Assembly (NCBI GenBank): GCA_944388585.1
Contig: CALXJI010000005.1
Location: 32,012 to 96,011 of the forward strand
Length of the DNA: 64,000 nucleotides
Origin: an uncultured Clostridia bacterium
GTDB lineage: Bacteria; Bacillota; Clostridia; TANB77; CAG-465
Reading direction: 5' to 3'
Both the position numbers and the translations under genes were made by a program. The first letter of the stretch is position 1. Every line of letters starts with the position of its first letter. The notes beneath the pieces were generated by a model that did not search any database, was not told the DNA's origin, and worked only from the letters and a program-made list of their open reading frames with translations. Shown here one piece after another: positions 1-7,732 of this stretch.

Positions 1-76
1 GTTATACACTAAAAATAAAAATCTACTTTCATTTTACCACTTCAGCATAGCCTATGATTTTCCCTAAAACCAATAA

Positions 77-104
77 AAACACAAATGAAAAATCACTTGT
101 GTTT
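77..104 (-). terminator. Terminator after recX
   Basis: An 11-bp stem (AAACACAAGTG against CATTTGTGTTT) ends at the recX stop codon. One G-U wobble makes it perfect only in the minus-strand RNA, and it is followed by a moderately U-rich stretch. It probably ends the recA-recX transcript. Confidence 0.7.
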
Positions 105-510
105 AATTGATTACACTAAATCCTCTTCTATATAAATATGCTTTTTGCTTTATTCTATCCATATCTTTTAACTTGCTCTCTTTTAACTTTTCTACAATTT
201 TTCTTTCATATTCTTGTAAATTATATTTTTCAAGCTTTTCTTCTACGAAACTTTTATCTATTCCTTTTTGTAAAAGTTTCATTTTAATTTCATACTTTGA
301 ATATTTAGGTATCTTAATGCACTGTCTAATATATGCTTCTATATAATTTGAATCGTTTATATAGTTAATACCTTTCAAGTAATTAATTACTTCTTCTATA
401 ATATCTTCTTCTACATTTAATTTTTTTAATTTATTTCTAACTTCATTTTCAGTTCTTAATGTTAATACTAAATATTTTACAGCTTTTTCTTTTGCTTGTT
501 CAAAATTCAT
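103..510 (-). CDS. recX: Regulatory protein RecX (RecA modulator)
   Basis: RecX proteins bind inside the RecA filament groove and limit RecA activity. This 135-residue protein is made of helical three-helix repeats with the expected features: a basic YLxxRxRTExEVRxKL-like start, VINYLKG..YINDSNYIEAYI in the middle, and a second repeat with KMKLLQKGI. It is a short family member (many are 150 to 270 residues), so the last repeat may be abbreviated. The start has a good AGAGGAG site. It lies 41 bases downstream of recA on the same strand, the usual partner position, with a hairpin between them. The family call is based on length, repeat pattern and position. Confidence 0.85.
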   Translation of the reverse strand: MNFEQAKEKAVKYLVLTLRTENEVRNKLKKLNVEEDIIEEVINYLKGINYINDSNYIEAYIRQCIKIPKYSKYEIKMKLLQKGIDKSFVEEKLEKYNLQEYERKIVEKLKESKLKDMDRIKQKAYLYRRGFSVIN

Positions 511-528
511 ATTTTTTCTCCTCTTAGA

Positions 529-552
529 AAAAGGTGCATATTATGCACCTTT
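529..552 (-). terminator. recA-recX intergenic terminator hairpin
   Basis: A near-perfect palindrome (AAAGGTGCATA / TATGCACCTTT plus a U run) starts at the recA stop codon and ends just before the recX ribosome binding site. Partial read-through here would keep RecX well below RecA. In E. coli a terminator sits in the same place between recA and recX. Confidence 0.85.
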
Positions 553-1616
553 TATTCTTCATCAAGTGGTAATTCTTCCTCATCTATCTCTTCATTGTCA
601 TCCATTCCTGTCATACTCTTTTCAAATGCCATGTTAAAGTTTGCTCTAACTTTATCTTCAATTTCTTTCATAACTTCTGGATTTTGAGCTAAATATGATT
701 TCGCATTTTCCCTTCCTTGACCGATTTTTTGTCCATTATATGCAAACCAAGCACCACTTTTATCTACAATATTTAAATCTGTAGCTAGATCTAGTACACA
801 TCCTTCGTTTGAAATTCCTTTTCCATATATAATATCAAAAACAGCTTCTCTAAATGGAGGTGCTACTTTATTTTTTACAACTTTAACTTTTGTTCTTGTT
901 CCCATAACCTCTCCATTTATTTTTATTGCTTCTTGTTTTCTAACATCAAGTCTTACAGACGCATAAAACTTTAATGCTCTTCCTCCTGGTGTTGTTTCAG
1001 GATTTCCAAACATAACACCAACTTTTTCACGTAATTGATTTATAAATATTGCAACTGTGTTTGATTTATTTAAAACACCTGTTAATTTTCTCAAAGCTTG
1101 AGACATAAGTCTTGCTTGTAGTCCTACATGAGATTCTCCCATTTCTCCATCAATTTCAGCTTTTGGTACTAAAGCTGCAACAGAGTCAATAGTTACGATA
1201 TCTACTGCTCCACTTCTTACTAATTGTTCAGCTATTTCTAATGCTTGTTCTCCAGTATCTGGTTGAGCAACTATTAAATTATCTACATCAACTCCTAAAT
1301 TTTTAGCATAAACTGGATCAAGTGCATGTTCTGCATCTATAAACGCTGCTATTCCACCCTGCTTTTGTGCTTCAGCTATAGCATGTAAAGCTACTGTAGT
1401 TTTACCAGATGATTCTGGTCCAAAAATCTCTATAATTCTTCCTCTAGGAAATCCACCTATACCTAATGCCACATCTAAGCTTAATGCTCCAGATGGTATT
1501 GTATCAACACTTACATCTCCAACTTCTCCAAGTTTCATTACAGCTCCTTTTCCAAAATTCTTTTCGATTTGAGCCATTGCTATATCTAATGCTTTTTTTC
1601 TTTCTTCAGATATCAT
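552..1616 (-). CDS. recA: Recombinase A
   Basis: RecA forms ATP-dependent filaments on single-stranded DNA, catalyses strand exchange and triggers LexA self-cleavage. At 354 residues it is full length. The Walker A motif GPESSGKTT lies around residues 66-74. The IDAEHALD segment, the Walker B region [15 protein letters not shown] and the DNA-binding loop with [10 protein letters not shown] and [21 protein letters not shown] are all present, and the C terminus is acidic ([16 protein letters not shown]). The start has an AAGGGGG ribosome site. Upstream are a consensus promoter and an SOS box, so it should be DNA-damage induced. Confidence 0.99.
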   Translation of the reverse strand: MISEERKKALDIAMAQIEKNFGKGAVMKLGEVGDVSVDTIPSGALSLDVALGIGGFPRGRIIEIFGPESSGKTTVALHAIAEAQKQGGIAAFIDAEHALDPVYAKNLGVDVDNLIVAQPDTGEQALEIAEQLVRSGAVDIVTIDSVAALVPKAEIDGEMGESHVGLQARLMSQALRKLTGVLNKSNTVAIFINQLREKVGVMFGNPETTPGGRALKFYASVRLDVRKQEAIKINGEVMGTRTKVKVVKNKVAPPFREAVFDIIYGKGISNEGCVLDLATDLNIVDKSGAWFAYNGQKIGQGRENAKSYLAQNPEVMKEIEDKVRANFNMAFEKSMTGMDDNEEIDEEELPLDEE

Positions 1617-1640
1617 AATATTATCCCCCTTACACCCTTT

Positions 1641-1654
1641 AGAACGTTTGTTCG
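1641..1654 (-). promoter_or_regulatory. LexA (SOS) box of recA
   Basis: Read on the minus strand this is CGAACAAACGTTCT, which fits the Gram-positive LexA consensus CGAAC-N4-GTTC. It lies just downstream of the -10 box, over the predicted transcription start, where a repressor would block initiation. Confidence 0.85.
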
Positions 1655-1660
1655 ATATTC

Positions 1661-1689
1661 ATTATACTATTAAATTTTTAGTTTGTCAA
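1661..1689 (-). promoter_or_regulatory. recA promoter
   Basis: TTGACA (1684-1689) and TATAAT (1661-1666) on the minus strand are separated by exactly 17 bases, a perfect housekeeping sigma-A promoter. The LexA box follows directly. Confidence 0.9.
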
Positions 1690-1702
1690 CCCTAAAAAAA
1701 TA

Positions 1703-1724
1703 AAAAAGGCAAATTTGCCTTTTT
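1703..1724 (-). terminator. Terminator of the HD-EAL gene
   Basis: Self-complementary AAAAAGGCAAATTTGCCTTTTT overlaps the stop codon of the 1723-3354 gene. It also insulates the recA promoter from upstream transcription. Confidence 0.75.
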
Positions 1725-3354
1725 ACATTATTAATTGATCTTCTTCTGAGTTTAATAATTTATCTAAATCATCTTTTATCATATTAATATCATATGAAGG
1801 CTTTCCAAAATAATATCCTTGAACAAGTCTTACTCCTACTAATTTTAATGTGTCTAATATATTTTTATTTTCTACACCTACAGCTATTAAGTTTATATCT
1901 TTTGATATAGTATAAGTTACTAAATTATTGATATATTTTTGCTTTTCAAAATCTTTATTTATATTTTTTATAAAAGACATATCTGGTATTATATAATCAA
2001 TATCCAAATAGCATAAATCTTCTATACTAAATTTATCTAAATTAAAATTATCAAAAGCTACCTCTCCACCTTTTAGATGAATTGTTTGAATTGTATCTTG
2101 AAGTTCTGTTAAATCTTTATTTTCATAATTTTTAAATTCTATTACTACTTTATTCCTTGCCATCATATCATATATTCTAGGTTTATTTATGTATTTAACA
2201 TAACTAGTATAATCAATATTTGCCATTATTTTTCTTGATTCTCTATTTATTACATTTTCAAACTGCTCTACTGCATTAGTAAACAATATCTGTTGCAATT
2301 TATCATAATCATCATAGTCTTTTGCTATTTCTAACAATTTATCTATTCTAATTTTTTTACTTGCATTTATTTGTGATAAAGCTTCATATGCATACACTTC
2401 ATGTGTTTTTAAATCAACAATAGGTTGATATTTAATTCTTATTGTTTTTTTAGTAATAATTTCATCTATTATTTCTTTTATATCTTTAGCAGTCAGTTTT
2501 TCTTCTACAACTGGTTCTTCTATCTCTTCTATTTGATTTTTTGCTTTTGTTTTCTTTAATTCAATATTCTGTCTATTTTCTGTGGCAAAATATGTATTAG
2601 CAAATTCATAAAATTTTTCTTTTATAACTTTAAATTCATTATATGCTTCTGTATTTTTTGCTTTTGCATCTGCATCTTTTACATTTATCAATAAATAAAA
2701 TAAATCTCTATCATTATTAAGCTCGTTTGCTAAAAAAGTTAAATTTTCTTGTGTTATTTCTTCTAGTCTTAGATATTTATCATGATATTTTATTAATGTA
2801 TATATAATATTTTTTTCATTTTCTGTAAAATCAAATCGACTTAATATAGCTTGTGCCAAATCAATTGATTTTTCATCATGTCCTGTAAAAGTTTCTGTAC
2901 CATCTTCTGCAACTTTTTTTACATATGGTTTTCCTATATCATGCAAAAACATAGCCCATTTTATTATCTTCTTTTGCCAATCAGCTATAGAAATTTCAGA
3001 CACATTAGCATTTTCAATACTTGCAACAATATGATAAAACACACTATATCTATGATATTTACTATTCTGCTCACAGTTAAACAAGTTCTCGCCATATTCA
3101 TTATACACATATAATTCTGGAAAATGCCTCATAAATACATCTTGTTGTGTTATTTTAGGTAAAAAGTATGAAACACTTTCATCTAATAAAACATTTGTAT
3201 ATATTTCTGTTATAATTTTCATATTATCTGCATACATATTAAGATTATTAATAATATTTCTTAATCTTCCTTTTTCTGTAGCATCAATAAGTGTTGCAGA
3301 TGTATCTGGAAAGTCCATATCAAATACACCTTCGTAAACTTCATATCTTATCAT
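1723..3354 (-). CDS. HD-domain protein fused to a degenerate EAL domain
   Basis: This 543-residue protein is probably cytoplasmic; no membrane segment is seen. Residues 95-200 form an HD domain resembling the one behind CCA-adding nucleotidyltransferases: FLHDIGKP gives H138-D139, with FTGHD at 157-160 and KYHDKYL at 190-195. Residues 305-530 are EAL-like: YQPIV at 309-313, EAL at 324-326 and a conserved VQGYYFGKP near the end. Several catalytic EAL positions are changed. The DDFG-type motif reads FDNFN, the DYxKID lysine is lost (DYIIPD), and EGVE reads VGVE. Cyclic-di-GMP hydrolysis is therefore doubtful, and a sensing or scaffold role is more likely. It has its own AAAGGAT ribosome site and terminator. 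Confidence 0.75.
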   Translation of the reverse strand: MIRYEVYEGVFDMDFPDTSATLIDATEKGRLRNIINNLNMYADNMKIITEIYTNVLLDESVSYFLPKITQQDVFMRHFPELYVYNEYGENLFNCEQNSKYHRYSVFYHIVASIENANVSEISIADWQKKIIKWAMFLHDIGKPYVKKVAEDGTETFTGHDEKSIDLAQAILSRFDFTENEKNIIYTLIKYHDKYLRLEEITQENLTFLANELNNDRDLFYLLINVKDADAKAKNTEAYNEFKVIKEKFYEFANTYFATENRQNIELKKTKAKNQIEEIEEPVVEEKLTAKDIKEIIDEIITKKTIRIKYQPIVDLKTHEVYAYEALSQINASKKIRIDKLLEIAKDYDDYDKLQQILFTNAVEQFENVINRESRKIMANIDYTSYVKYINKPRIYDMMARNKVVIEFKNYENKDLTELQDTIQTIHLKGGEVAFDNFNLDKFSIEDLCYLDIDYIIPDMSFIKNINKDFEKQKYINNLVTYTISKDINLIAVGVENKNILDTLKLVGVRLVQGYYFGKPSYDINMIKDDLDKLLNSEEDQLIM

Positions 3355-3482
3355 TTTATATCCTTTCTACTTAAACCTCATATACATATATATTACTATA
3401 AATAATTATATTTTGCAAGTACAATTACATTTTATATTTTTCCATAATATACCTACTTTTTCACAAGATTTTATTTATTTAG

Positions 3483-3511
3483 TTGACATTTTTACAAAAA
3501 AAATGTATAAT
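3483..3511 (+). promoter_or_regulatory. rplM-rpsI promoter
   Basis: TTGACA (3483-3488) and TATAAT (3506-3511) are 17 bases apart, a consensus housekeeping promoter. Confidence 0.9.
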
Positions 3512-3517
3512 ATTTGA

Positions 3518-3592
3518 GTATCGTATAGTTAGTCAAACTATAACCCCGGAAAATTTGACTTTCTAAGAGTATATTTTAGGAGGATAAATTAA
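3518..3592 (+). promoter_or_regulatory. Structured rplM leader (probable L13 autoregulatory element)
   Basis: The roughly 75-base untranslated leader holds a TATAGTT/AACTATA hairpin, a short GC-richer stretch (CCCCGG) and then AGGAGG. Position and size match the L13 leader family known upstream of rplM in Firmicutes. The match is by position and hairpin only, without a covariance search. Confidence 0.5.
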
Positions 3593-4027
3593 ATGAATAA
3601 TACTACACATAGCGTTAAAGCTAAAGAAATTGAAAAGAAATGGTATATTCTAGACGCGGCTAACAAACCACTTGGTAGAGTGGCTACAGAAGCAGCTAGA
3701 CTTTTAAGAGGTAAACACAAGCCTACATATTCTACACATATAGACTGTGGAGATAATGTTATAGTTATAAACTCAGATAAAATAGTTTTAACTGGTAACA
3801 AATTAAATGATAAATATTATAGACGTCATTCAGCATATATGACTGGTTTAAAAGAAATATCTTATAAAGAGTTAATGGCTAACAATTCTGAAAAAGCTGT
3901 AATGCTTGCAGTTAAAGGAATGTTACCACATAATACTTTAGGTAGAGAAATGTTAACAAAACTAAGAGTATTTAAAGGTCAAGAGCACAATCATGAAGCT
4001 CAAAAACCAGAGATATGGAATTTTTAG
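3593..4027 (+). CDS. rplM: 50S ribosomal protein L13
   Basis: L13 is an early-assembly protein of the large subunit. The 144-residue length is standard. Family hallmarks are W-Y-I-L-D-A near the start, PLGRVATEAARLLRGKHKP, the HxDCGDxVIVxN segment and a C-terminal MLPHNTLGREMLTKLRVF. The start follows AGGAGG at good spacing. It is co-transcribed with rpsI 13 bases downstream, the standard pair, but here on the opposite strand to most neighbours and far from the rplQ end of the alpha operon. Confidence 0.98.
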   Translation: MNNTTHSVKAKEIEKKWYILDAANKPLGRVATEAARLLRGKHKPTYSTHIDCGDNVIVINSDKIVLTGNKLNDKYYRRHSAYMTGLKEISYKELMANNSEKAVMLAVKGMLPHNTLGREMLTKLRVFKGQEHNHEAQKPEIWNF

Positions 4028-4040
4028 GAGGAATTAAAAA

Positions 4041-4436
4041 ATGGCAAAAAAAGAATATATTTATGCAACAGGAAAAAGAAAATCTTCAATTGCAAGAGTA
4101 AACATTATTCCTGGAACTGGTAAAATAACAATAAATAAAAAAGATTTAAATGATATCTATTCTCTAGATACATTAAAAGCTATAGTTTTAAAACCTTTTA
4201 CAGTTGCTAACATGATGGAAAAATATGATGTAGAAGCTACAGTACATGGCGGTGGTTTTGCTGGTCAAGCTGGTGCTGTTTCTCATGGAATTGCTAAAGC
4301 TTTAGCTACAACAGACCCAGAAGTTCGTACTATTTTAAAAAGAAATGGTCTTTTAACTAGAGACTCTAGAGTTAAAGAAAGAAGAAAATATGGTCTAAAA
4401 AAAGCAAGAAAAGCTCCTCAATTTTCAAAGAGATAG
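4041..4436 (+). CDS. rpsI: 30S ribosomal protein S9
   Basis: S9 reaches into the ribosomal P site with its basic tail. At 131 residues it has TGKRKSSIARV near the start, the VHGGGFAGQAGAVSHGIAKAL core, and the expected C terminus RKKYGLKKARKAPQFSKR-like ending in KR. It is preceded by GGAGG and is second in the rplM-rpsI operon. Confidence 0.98.
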   Translation: MAKKEYIYATGKRKSSIARVNIIPGTGKITINKKDLNDIYSLDTLKAIVLKPFTVANMMEKYDVEATVHGGGFAGQAGAVSHGIAKALATTDPEVRTILKRNGLLTRDSRVKERRKYGLKKARKAPQFSKR

Positions 4437-4440
4437 TTTT

Positions 4441-4513
4441 AAGGAACTTTTTGGACTTTTTGATATGTATGATAAAAACTCGCTATTTACTAAAAATAGC
4501 GAGTTTTATTATA
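4441..4513 (+). repeat. Direct repeat copy 1, containing the rpsI terminator
   Basis: This stretch directly after rpsI recurs with small differences at 5122-5186. Both copies share AAGGAACTTTT, TTTTTGATATGT and the ACTCGCTATTTACTAAAAAT hairpin core. The two copies bracket the small-gene locus at 4630-5036. Confidence 0.75.
4474..4508 (+). terminator. rpsI terminator
   Basis: AAAACTCGCTATTT pairs with AAATAGCGAGTTTT across a short loop and runs into a T-rich tail. Confidence 0.9.
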
Positions 4514-4565
4514 TTTAATAACTTTTTTATAAACACGTATAAAATTGTTAGATTTTTTTGTGGTA

Positions 4566-4597
4566 ACTAACAAGTAATTAACAAGTAACTAACAAAA
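4566..4597. repeat. Three tandem 11-base TAACTAACAAG-like repeats
   Basis: Three consecutive copies, TAACTAACAAG, TAATTAACAAG and TAACTAACAAA, are in perfect 11-base register. They lie about 35 bases upstream of the promoter of the small RHH-like gene. Repeats in register like this often bind a small regulator; that role is inferred here. Confidence 0.6.
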
Positions 4598-4629
4598 AGT
4601 TTATTTTTTAATTTTTTTCTATATTTCTC

Positions 4630-4657
4630 TTGGCACACGATGTACCCATGATATAAT
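4630..4657 (+). promoter_or_regulatory. Extended -10 promoter of the mini-locus
   Basis: TTGGCA (4630-4635), a 16-base spacer and TGATATAAT (TATAAT at 4652-4657, with an extended TGn) give a convincing plus-strand promoter for the small genes downstream. Confidence 0.75.
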
Positions 4658-4681
4658 ATAAATGTAATAAGGAAAGGGACG

Positions 4682-4795
4682 ATTAAATTAAAAAAGCTCA
4701 AAGAATTATTACAAAAGTTCTTAAAAAAAAATACTCTAGTTGACAACTGGGCAACTAGAGTAGACAATTGGTTAACCGACTTTCCAAATAGCTAA
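4682..4795 (+). CDS. Possible 37-residue peptide with a non-ATG start
   Basis: After AAGGAAAGGGA a frame opens with ATT and runs 37 codons to TAA. Its product is amphipathic: a basic leucine-rich half (KLKKLKELLQKFLKK) and a tail with VDNW repeated twice. There is no ATG, GTG or TTG at the expected place, so translation is uncertain. The DNA also forms a perfect 10-base inverted repeat (4733-4742 with 4752-4761), so the stretch may act as an RNA leader for the gene at 4872. It has a promoter just upstream and lies inside the repeat-bounded mini-locus. Confidence 0.25.
   Translation: MKLKKLKELLQKFLKKNTLVDNWATRVDNWLTDFPNS
4733..4761 (+). other. Leader hairpin in the mini-locus
   Basis: ACTCTAGTTG and CAACTAGAGT form a perfect 10-base inverted repeat around a 9-base loop, between the promoter at 4630 and the small gene at 4872. 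A control or attenuation role is possible but unproven. Confidence 0.5.
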
Positions 4796-4871
4796 CCTAA
4801 GATAAAGAGAATATCTCTTCTCTCTATCTATTATATTATTTTAAATTTTATTTATCAAGGAGGAATTTTTT

Positions 4872-5036
4872 ATGGCAAGAAATTATAAAAAAGAAAAAGA
4901 ATGGGAAGAAAATAAATATAAAAGAATGGTAGCTAAAATTGATAAAAATCTAGCTAATGAATTTTTAGATAAATTAGATAAACCATTTGCAGTCTGGCTT
5001 AGAGAAGAAATGCAAAACTATTTACAAAAAAAATAA
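4872..5036 (+). CDS. Small RHH/CopG-like protein, 54 residues
   Basis: The ATG follows CAAGGAGGAATTTTT, an excellent ribosome site. The product is a charged N-terminal tail (MARNYKKEKEWEENKYKR) followed by a pattern like a ribbon-helix-helix unit: a short beta stretch MVAKIDKNLANEF, helix LDKLDKPFAVW, helix LREEMQNYL. Such proteins bind DNA as dimers, often as copy-number or transcription repressors on plasmids and transposons. Tandem 11-base repeats upstream could be its operator. It is the only convincing gene between the two terminator copies, so it may be a remnant of a small mobile unit. The fold assignment is by pattern only. Confidence 0.6.
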   Translation: MARNYKKEKEWEENKYKRMVAKIDKNLANEFLDKLDKPFAVWLREEMQNYLQKK

Positions 5037-5121
5037 TGCGGGGATAGTTTATTCCCTCGCATTCATCACTATTTAAAAACTTCTCTAATATTTGATTATC
5101 TACACTATTAAAAGATATTTC

Positions 5122-5186
5122 AAGGAACTTTTCCGAATTTTTGATATGTCTACTCGCTATTTACTAAAAATAGCAAGTTTTATTAA
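5122..5186. repeat. Direct repeat copy 2 with hairpin
   Basis: Second, diverged copy of the rpsI terminator segment. Its hairpin (ACTCGCTATTT / AAATAGCAAGT) pairs fully with one G-U only in the minus-strand RNA, while the T-rich tail is on the plus side. It could stop transcripts from the mini-locus and from the PAS gene. Confidence 0.65.
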
Positions 5187-5488
5187 TATATTTCATATAT
5201 TCCCATAAAGTTTTTTTCTTTATCTCTTACTACATATATAGTAGTATCATTGATAATTACTTTTTCTATAGTATTATCCAGCTCTAGTTTATCTAGAACT
5301 GCTAATATTTCTTTATTTGTCTTAGTTTTGTGAAATTCTACCAATGATTTTCCTACTAATTTCTTTATTCCTTTTTTTAAATAATACTCTTTTGCTGATT
5401 TATTAATATACCTTATTATACCTTTATTATCTGCAAAAATAATTCTTTTTTCCATATTATTAATAATATTTATTAAAATTTCTTCCAT
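5183..5488 (-). CDS. Single PAS-domain protein
   Basis: The 101-residue product is one PAS fold and nothing else. RIIFADNKGIIRYINKSAKEYYLK is the characteristic strand-turn-helix, GKSLVEFH the following helix, and a beta hairpin (KVIINDTTIYVVRDKEKNFMGIYEI) ends it. PAS domains bind ligands or mediate dimerisation. With no output domain it would have to signal by protein contact. It has its own extended -10 promoter and an AGGAGGGG ribosome site. The ligand cannot be inferred from the sequence. Confidence 0.75.
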   Translation of the reverse strand: MEEILINIINNMEKRIIFADNKGIIRYINKSAKEYYLKKGIKKLVGKSLVEFHKTKTNKEILAVLDKLELDNTIEKVIINDTTIYVVRDKEKNFMGIYEIY

Positions 5489-5541
5489 AATTCCCCTCCT
5501 AAAATTATTTTTGAGTCCGCTTTTAAAAAAGATAATAATAT

Positions 5542-5569
5542 ATTATACCACATTTTTTTTATTTTTCAA
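5542..5569 (-). promoter_or_regulatory. Promoter of the PAS gene
   Basis: On the minus strand TTGAAA, 16 bases, then TATAAT preceded by TGG (TGTGGTATAAT). The same TGTGGTATAAT string marks the promoters at 33893 and 37729. Confidence 0.75.
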
Positions 5570-5578
5570 GTATACATT

Positions 5579-6397
5579 TTAAATAATATAATTGTTTAAA
5601 AAATATGCTACCCCATTCTCATCATTTTTTAAAGTTACATAAGTTGCTATTCTTTTTAATTCATCATTAGCATTTTCCATTGCAATCTTATATTTGCAAG
5701 CATAAAACATATCTGTATCATTTATATGATCTCCAAAACATAACGCATCATCTTTTGAAATATTAAAAATATTTAAAAACTTTGTTATTGCATTTCCTTT
5801 GTTAACATCTACATTATTTACATCGATATAATATTTATTATCTGTTGTTATTCCTTTTATATAATTACGTGATATATTTAATACATGTATATCCTTATAT
5901 TTATTTATATATTCTATTACAACTTTCATTGAATTATAACTATTTGTTTCTACAACAAGTTGCAAAAATACTTTATCATTAATCTCATCAAAATTATTAA
6001 ATTTCAATTCTTCTGGGTCCATCATTCTTTTCAAATATTTATTACTATATCTAATAGTAGGGCAATTTAGTATACATCCTATTTCATTTTTATTAATAAA
6101 TTCAATTACATTTTTTAATGTATCTTTATTAATGCCTTTTTCATATAAAGCTTCTCTTTCTTTAAAATTGTATATCTGAGCTCCATTACTTGTTATAATA
6201 TATTGACTAGTATTTGCCTCTCTAGCTTTATTTTCAACATACTTGTTTCCCCTTCCAGAACAAATAACAACTTTTATTCCCATATTTATTATTCTTTTTA
6301 TTGCTTCTTTTGTTACAGTTGTAACTTCCCTTTTGCTATTAGTTAATGTTCCATCAATATCTATAAAAATTGCTTTTATATTGTTTAATTTTTCCAT
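5579..6397 (-). CDS. HAD-superfamily (Cof-type) phosphatase
   Basis: Cytosolic Mg-dependent phosphatase of the Cof/YidA group, which usually removes phosphate from sugar phosphates or related metabolites. At 272 residues it shows motif I FIDIDGTLTNS (nucleophile and acid/base Asp near residues 12-14), motif II VVICSGRG, a large type-IIB cap (about residues 85-190), motif III around KGNAITKFLN, and motif IV CFGDHINDTDMF followed by A-MENANDELK. Start after GGTGATCGG. The substrate cannot be assigned. Similar proteins are abundant and poorly specific. Confidence 0.9.
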   Translation of the reverse strand: MEKLNNIKAIFIDIDGTLTNSKREVTTVTKEAIKRIINMGIKVVICSGRGNKYVENKAREANTSQYIITSNGAQIYNFKEREALYEKGINKDTLKNVIEFINKNEIGCILNCPTIRYSNKYLKRMMDPEELKFNNFDEINDKVFLQLVVETNSYNSMKVVIEYINKYKDIHVLNISRNYIKGITTDNKYYIDVNNVDVNKGNAITKFLNIFNISKDDALCFGDHINDTDMFYACKYKIAMENANDELKRIATYVTLKNDENGVAYFLNNYII

Positions 6398-6446
6398 CCG
6401 ATCACCTTCATAAGCATATTATACAATAATTTTTCTAATATAACTA

Positions 6447-6478
6447 GAAAAAACTTGAAATAAATTCAAGTTTTTATC
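6447..6478 (-). terminator. Terminator after the YjjX-type gene
   Basis: AAAAACTTGAA pairs with TTCAAGTTTTT and is followed by a T run on the minus strand, overlapping the stop of the upstream gene. Confidence 0.8.
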
Positions 6479-7004
6479 TCCAAATATCTCCATTTATATA
6501 TTGTGTAAGACACATAACAAAAGCTTGCTCTGTTAAATCATACCTTGAAATAACATTATGAGTAAGAAAAGACACACCACCTTTTCCCTGTCTTAATTCG
6601 TTTTGATTAAATAATTCATCCATTACTTTTCCTAAATCTGTATTTATTATTTTATCTACATATTTATCTGGTACAGGAAAAGCAGAACTTGTTCCAAAGC
6701 TTTCATATCCGTTATTATCTTCAATTATAGCTATATTTATAATTGACCATCTTCCAAGTTTATTAGTTATACCAGATTCTATTGATATGTAATAATCTGC
6801 ATTAATATCATTTTCTTTAGTATATTTTTTCAAATTATTAACTCTATTTTTTGCACCTTGATATATTTCTTCATTTACTGGCTCATCACTAACATCAGAA
6901 GAAACGGGAATGCCTATTATTTCAAAATCATCAAAATATTTTGAAAATGCTCTTTTTGCTCCTTCTATTTTTCCAGGATTTTTTGTTGCTATTAAAATTT
7001 TCAT
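6474..7004 (-). CDS. Inosine/xanthosine triphosphatase (YjjX/DUF84 family)
   Basis: House-cleaning enzyme expected to hydrolyse ITP and XTP and keep deaminated purines out of nucleic acids. MKILIATKNPGKIEGAKRAF is the family's opening motif, followed by SDVSDEPVNEEIYQGAKNR, YYISIESGI, and the late segment GKGGVSFLTHNVISR. I start it at the ATG at 7004, because AGGTGA lies five bases upstream. An in-frame GTG three codons earlier overlaps that ribosome site. Length is 176 residues, normal for the family. Confidence 0.85.
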   Translation of the reverse strand: MKILIATKNPGKIEGAKRAFSKYFDDFEIIGIPVSSDVSDEPVNEEIYQGAKNRVNNLKKYTKENDINADYYISIESGITNKLGRWSIINIAIIEDNNGYESFGTSSAFPVPDKYVDKIINTDLGKVMDELFNQNELRQGKGGVSFLTHNVISRYDLTEQAFVMCLTQYINGDIWR

Positions 7005-7050
7005 TTTTATCACCTAATGATATTTTACTATATATCAAATATTTGTCAAG

Positions 7051-7731
7051 CTAATTAGCTACTTCAAGTAAATCACTTGCTTTTGACAAATCTAAATTAT
7101 AATATGTATCTGGTATATTTCCATTTAAAACAGTTTCTGCAAGAACTACTTCTTTTTCATAGAACTGATTATTTACATATACTGGTGCTACAATTACAAA
7201 AGTAGTTTTTATTTTAAGTAATATTCTATGCCTTGTTTGATTAATTCCAACACTATCAAACTGGGATATACAATCTATCTTAGTATCTCCTATAGGGCTA
7301 GTTTTAATATTTACTTTTATTCCTTCACCTCCAAGTATACCCGCATTAAAAAATAGTCCTAATGGGATTTTCAAATTTCCTGAATCTATATTTGCTATAT
7401 TTTGCTCTATGTTCATTGCTATATTATTCGAAATTTTATTTAATTCATTAGTATTTGTCTTTAGTGCTATAATTTCACCATTGCCATTTAATACTTCAGT
7501 AACTATGCTATCATAAGTAATATCTTTTAAATTATCCCTTATTGCTTGTTCACTTGCCCTCATTGCTAAAGTATAAGCATTAGCTCTTGTAAATTGCACT
7601 AATATAGGTTCAATAACTTGTATATATAAAGTTGTAATACTAGAAAATATTATTAGAAAAGTAAAAAATAAGACAAATGTTTTTTCTTTTTTCATTTGTC
7701 TTAATGATAATTTATAATACTTTGCTCTCAT
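7051..7731 (-). CDS. yunB: Sporulation protein YunB
   Basis: YunB is a mother-cell sporulation membrane protein of unknown biochemical role. The 226-residue protein has one membrane segment at residues 18-40 (FVLFFTFLIIFSSITTLYIQV). A mostly extracytoplasmic domain follows, with the family signature IPLGLFFNAGILGGEGIKVNIKTSPIGD and QTRHRILLKIKTTFVIVAPVY. It starts one base after the stop codon of sipL, so the two are probably translationally coupled and expressed together in the mother cell. Confidence 0.85.
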   Translation of the reverse strand: MRAKYYKLSLRQMKKEKTFVLFFTFLIIFSSITTLYIQVIEPILVQFTRANAYTLAMRASEQAIRDNLKDITYDSIVTEVLNGNGEIIALKTNTNELNKISNNIAMNIEQNIANIDSGNLKIPLGLFFNAGILGGEGIKVNIKTSPIGDTKIDCISQFDSVGINQTRHRILLKIKTTFVIVAPVYVNNQFYEKEVVLAETVLNGNIPDTYYNLDLSKASDLLEVAN

Positions 7732-7732
7732 A

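Noticed and set aside
3589..3801. Minus-strand frame over rplM
   Set aside because: Shadow of the L13 gene, which has all family motifs on the plus strand.
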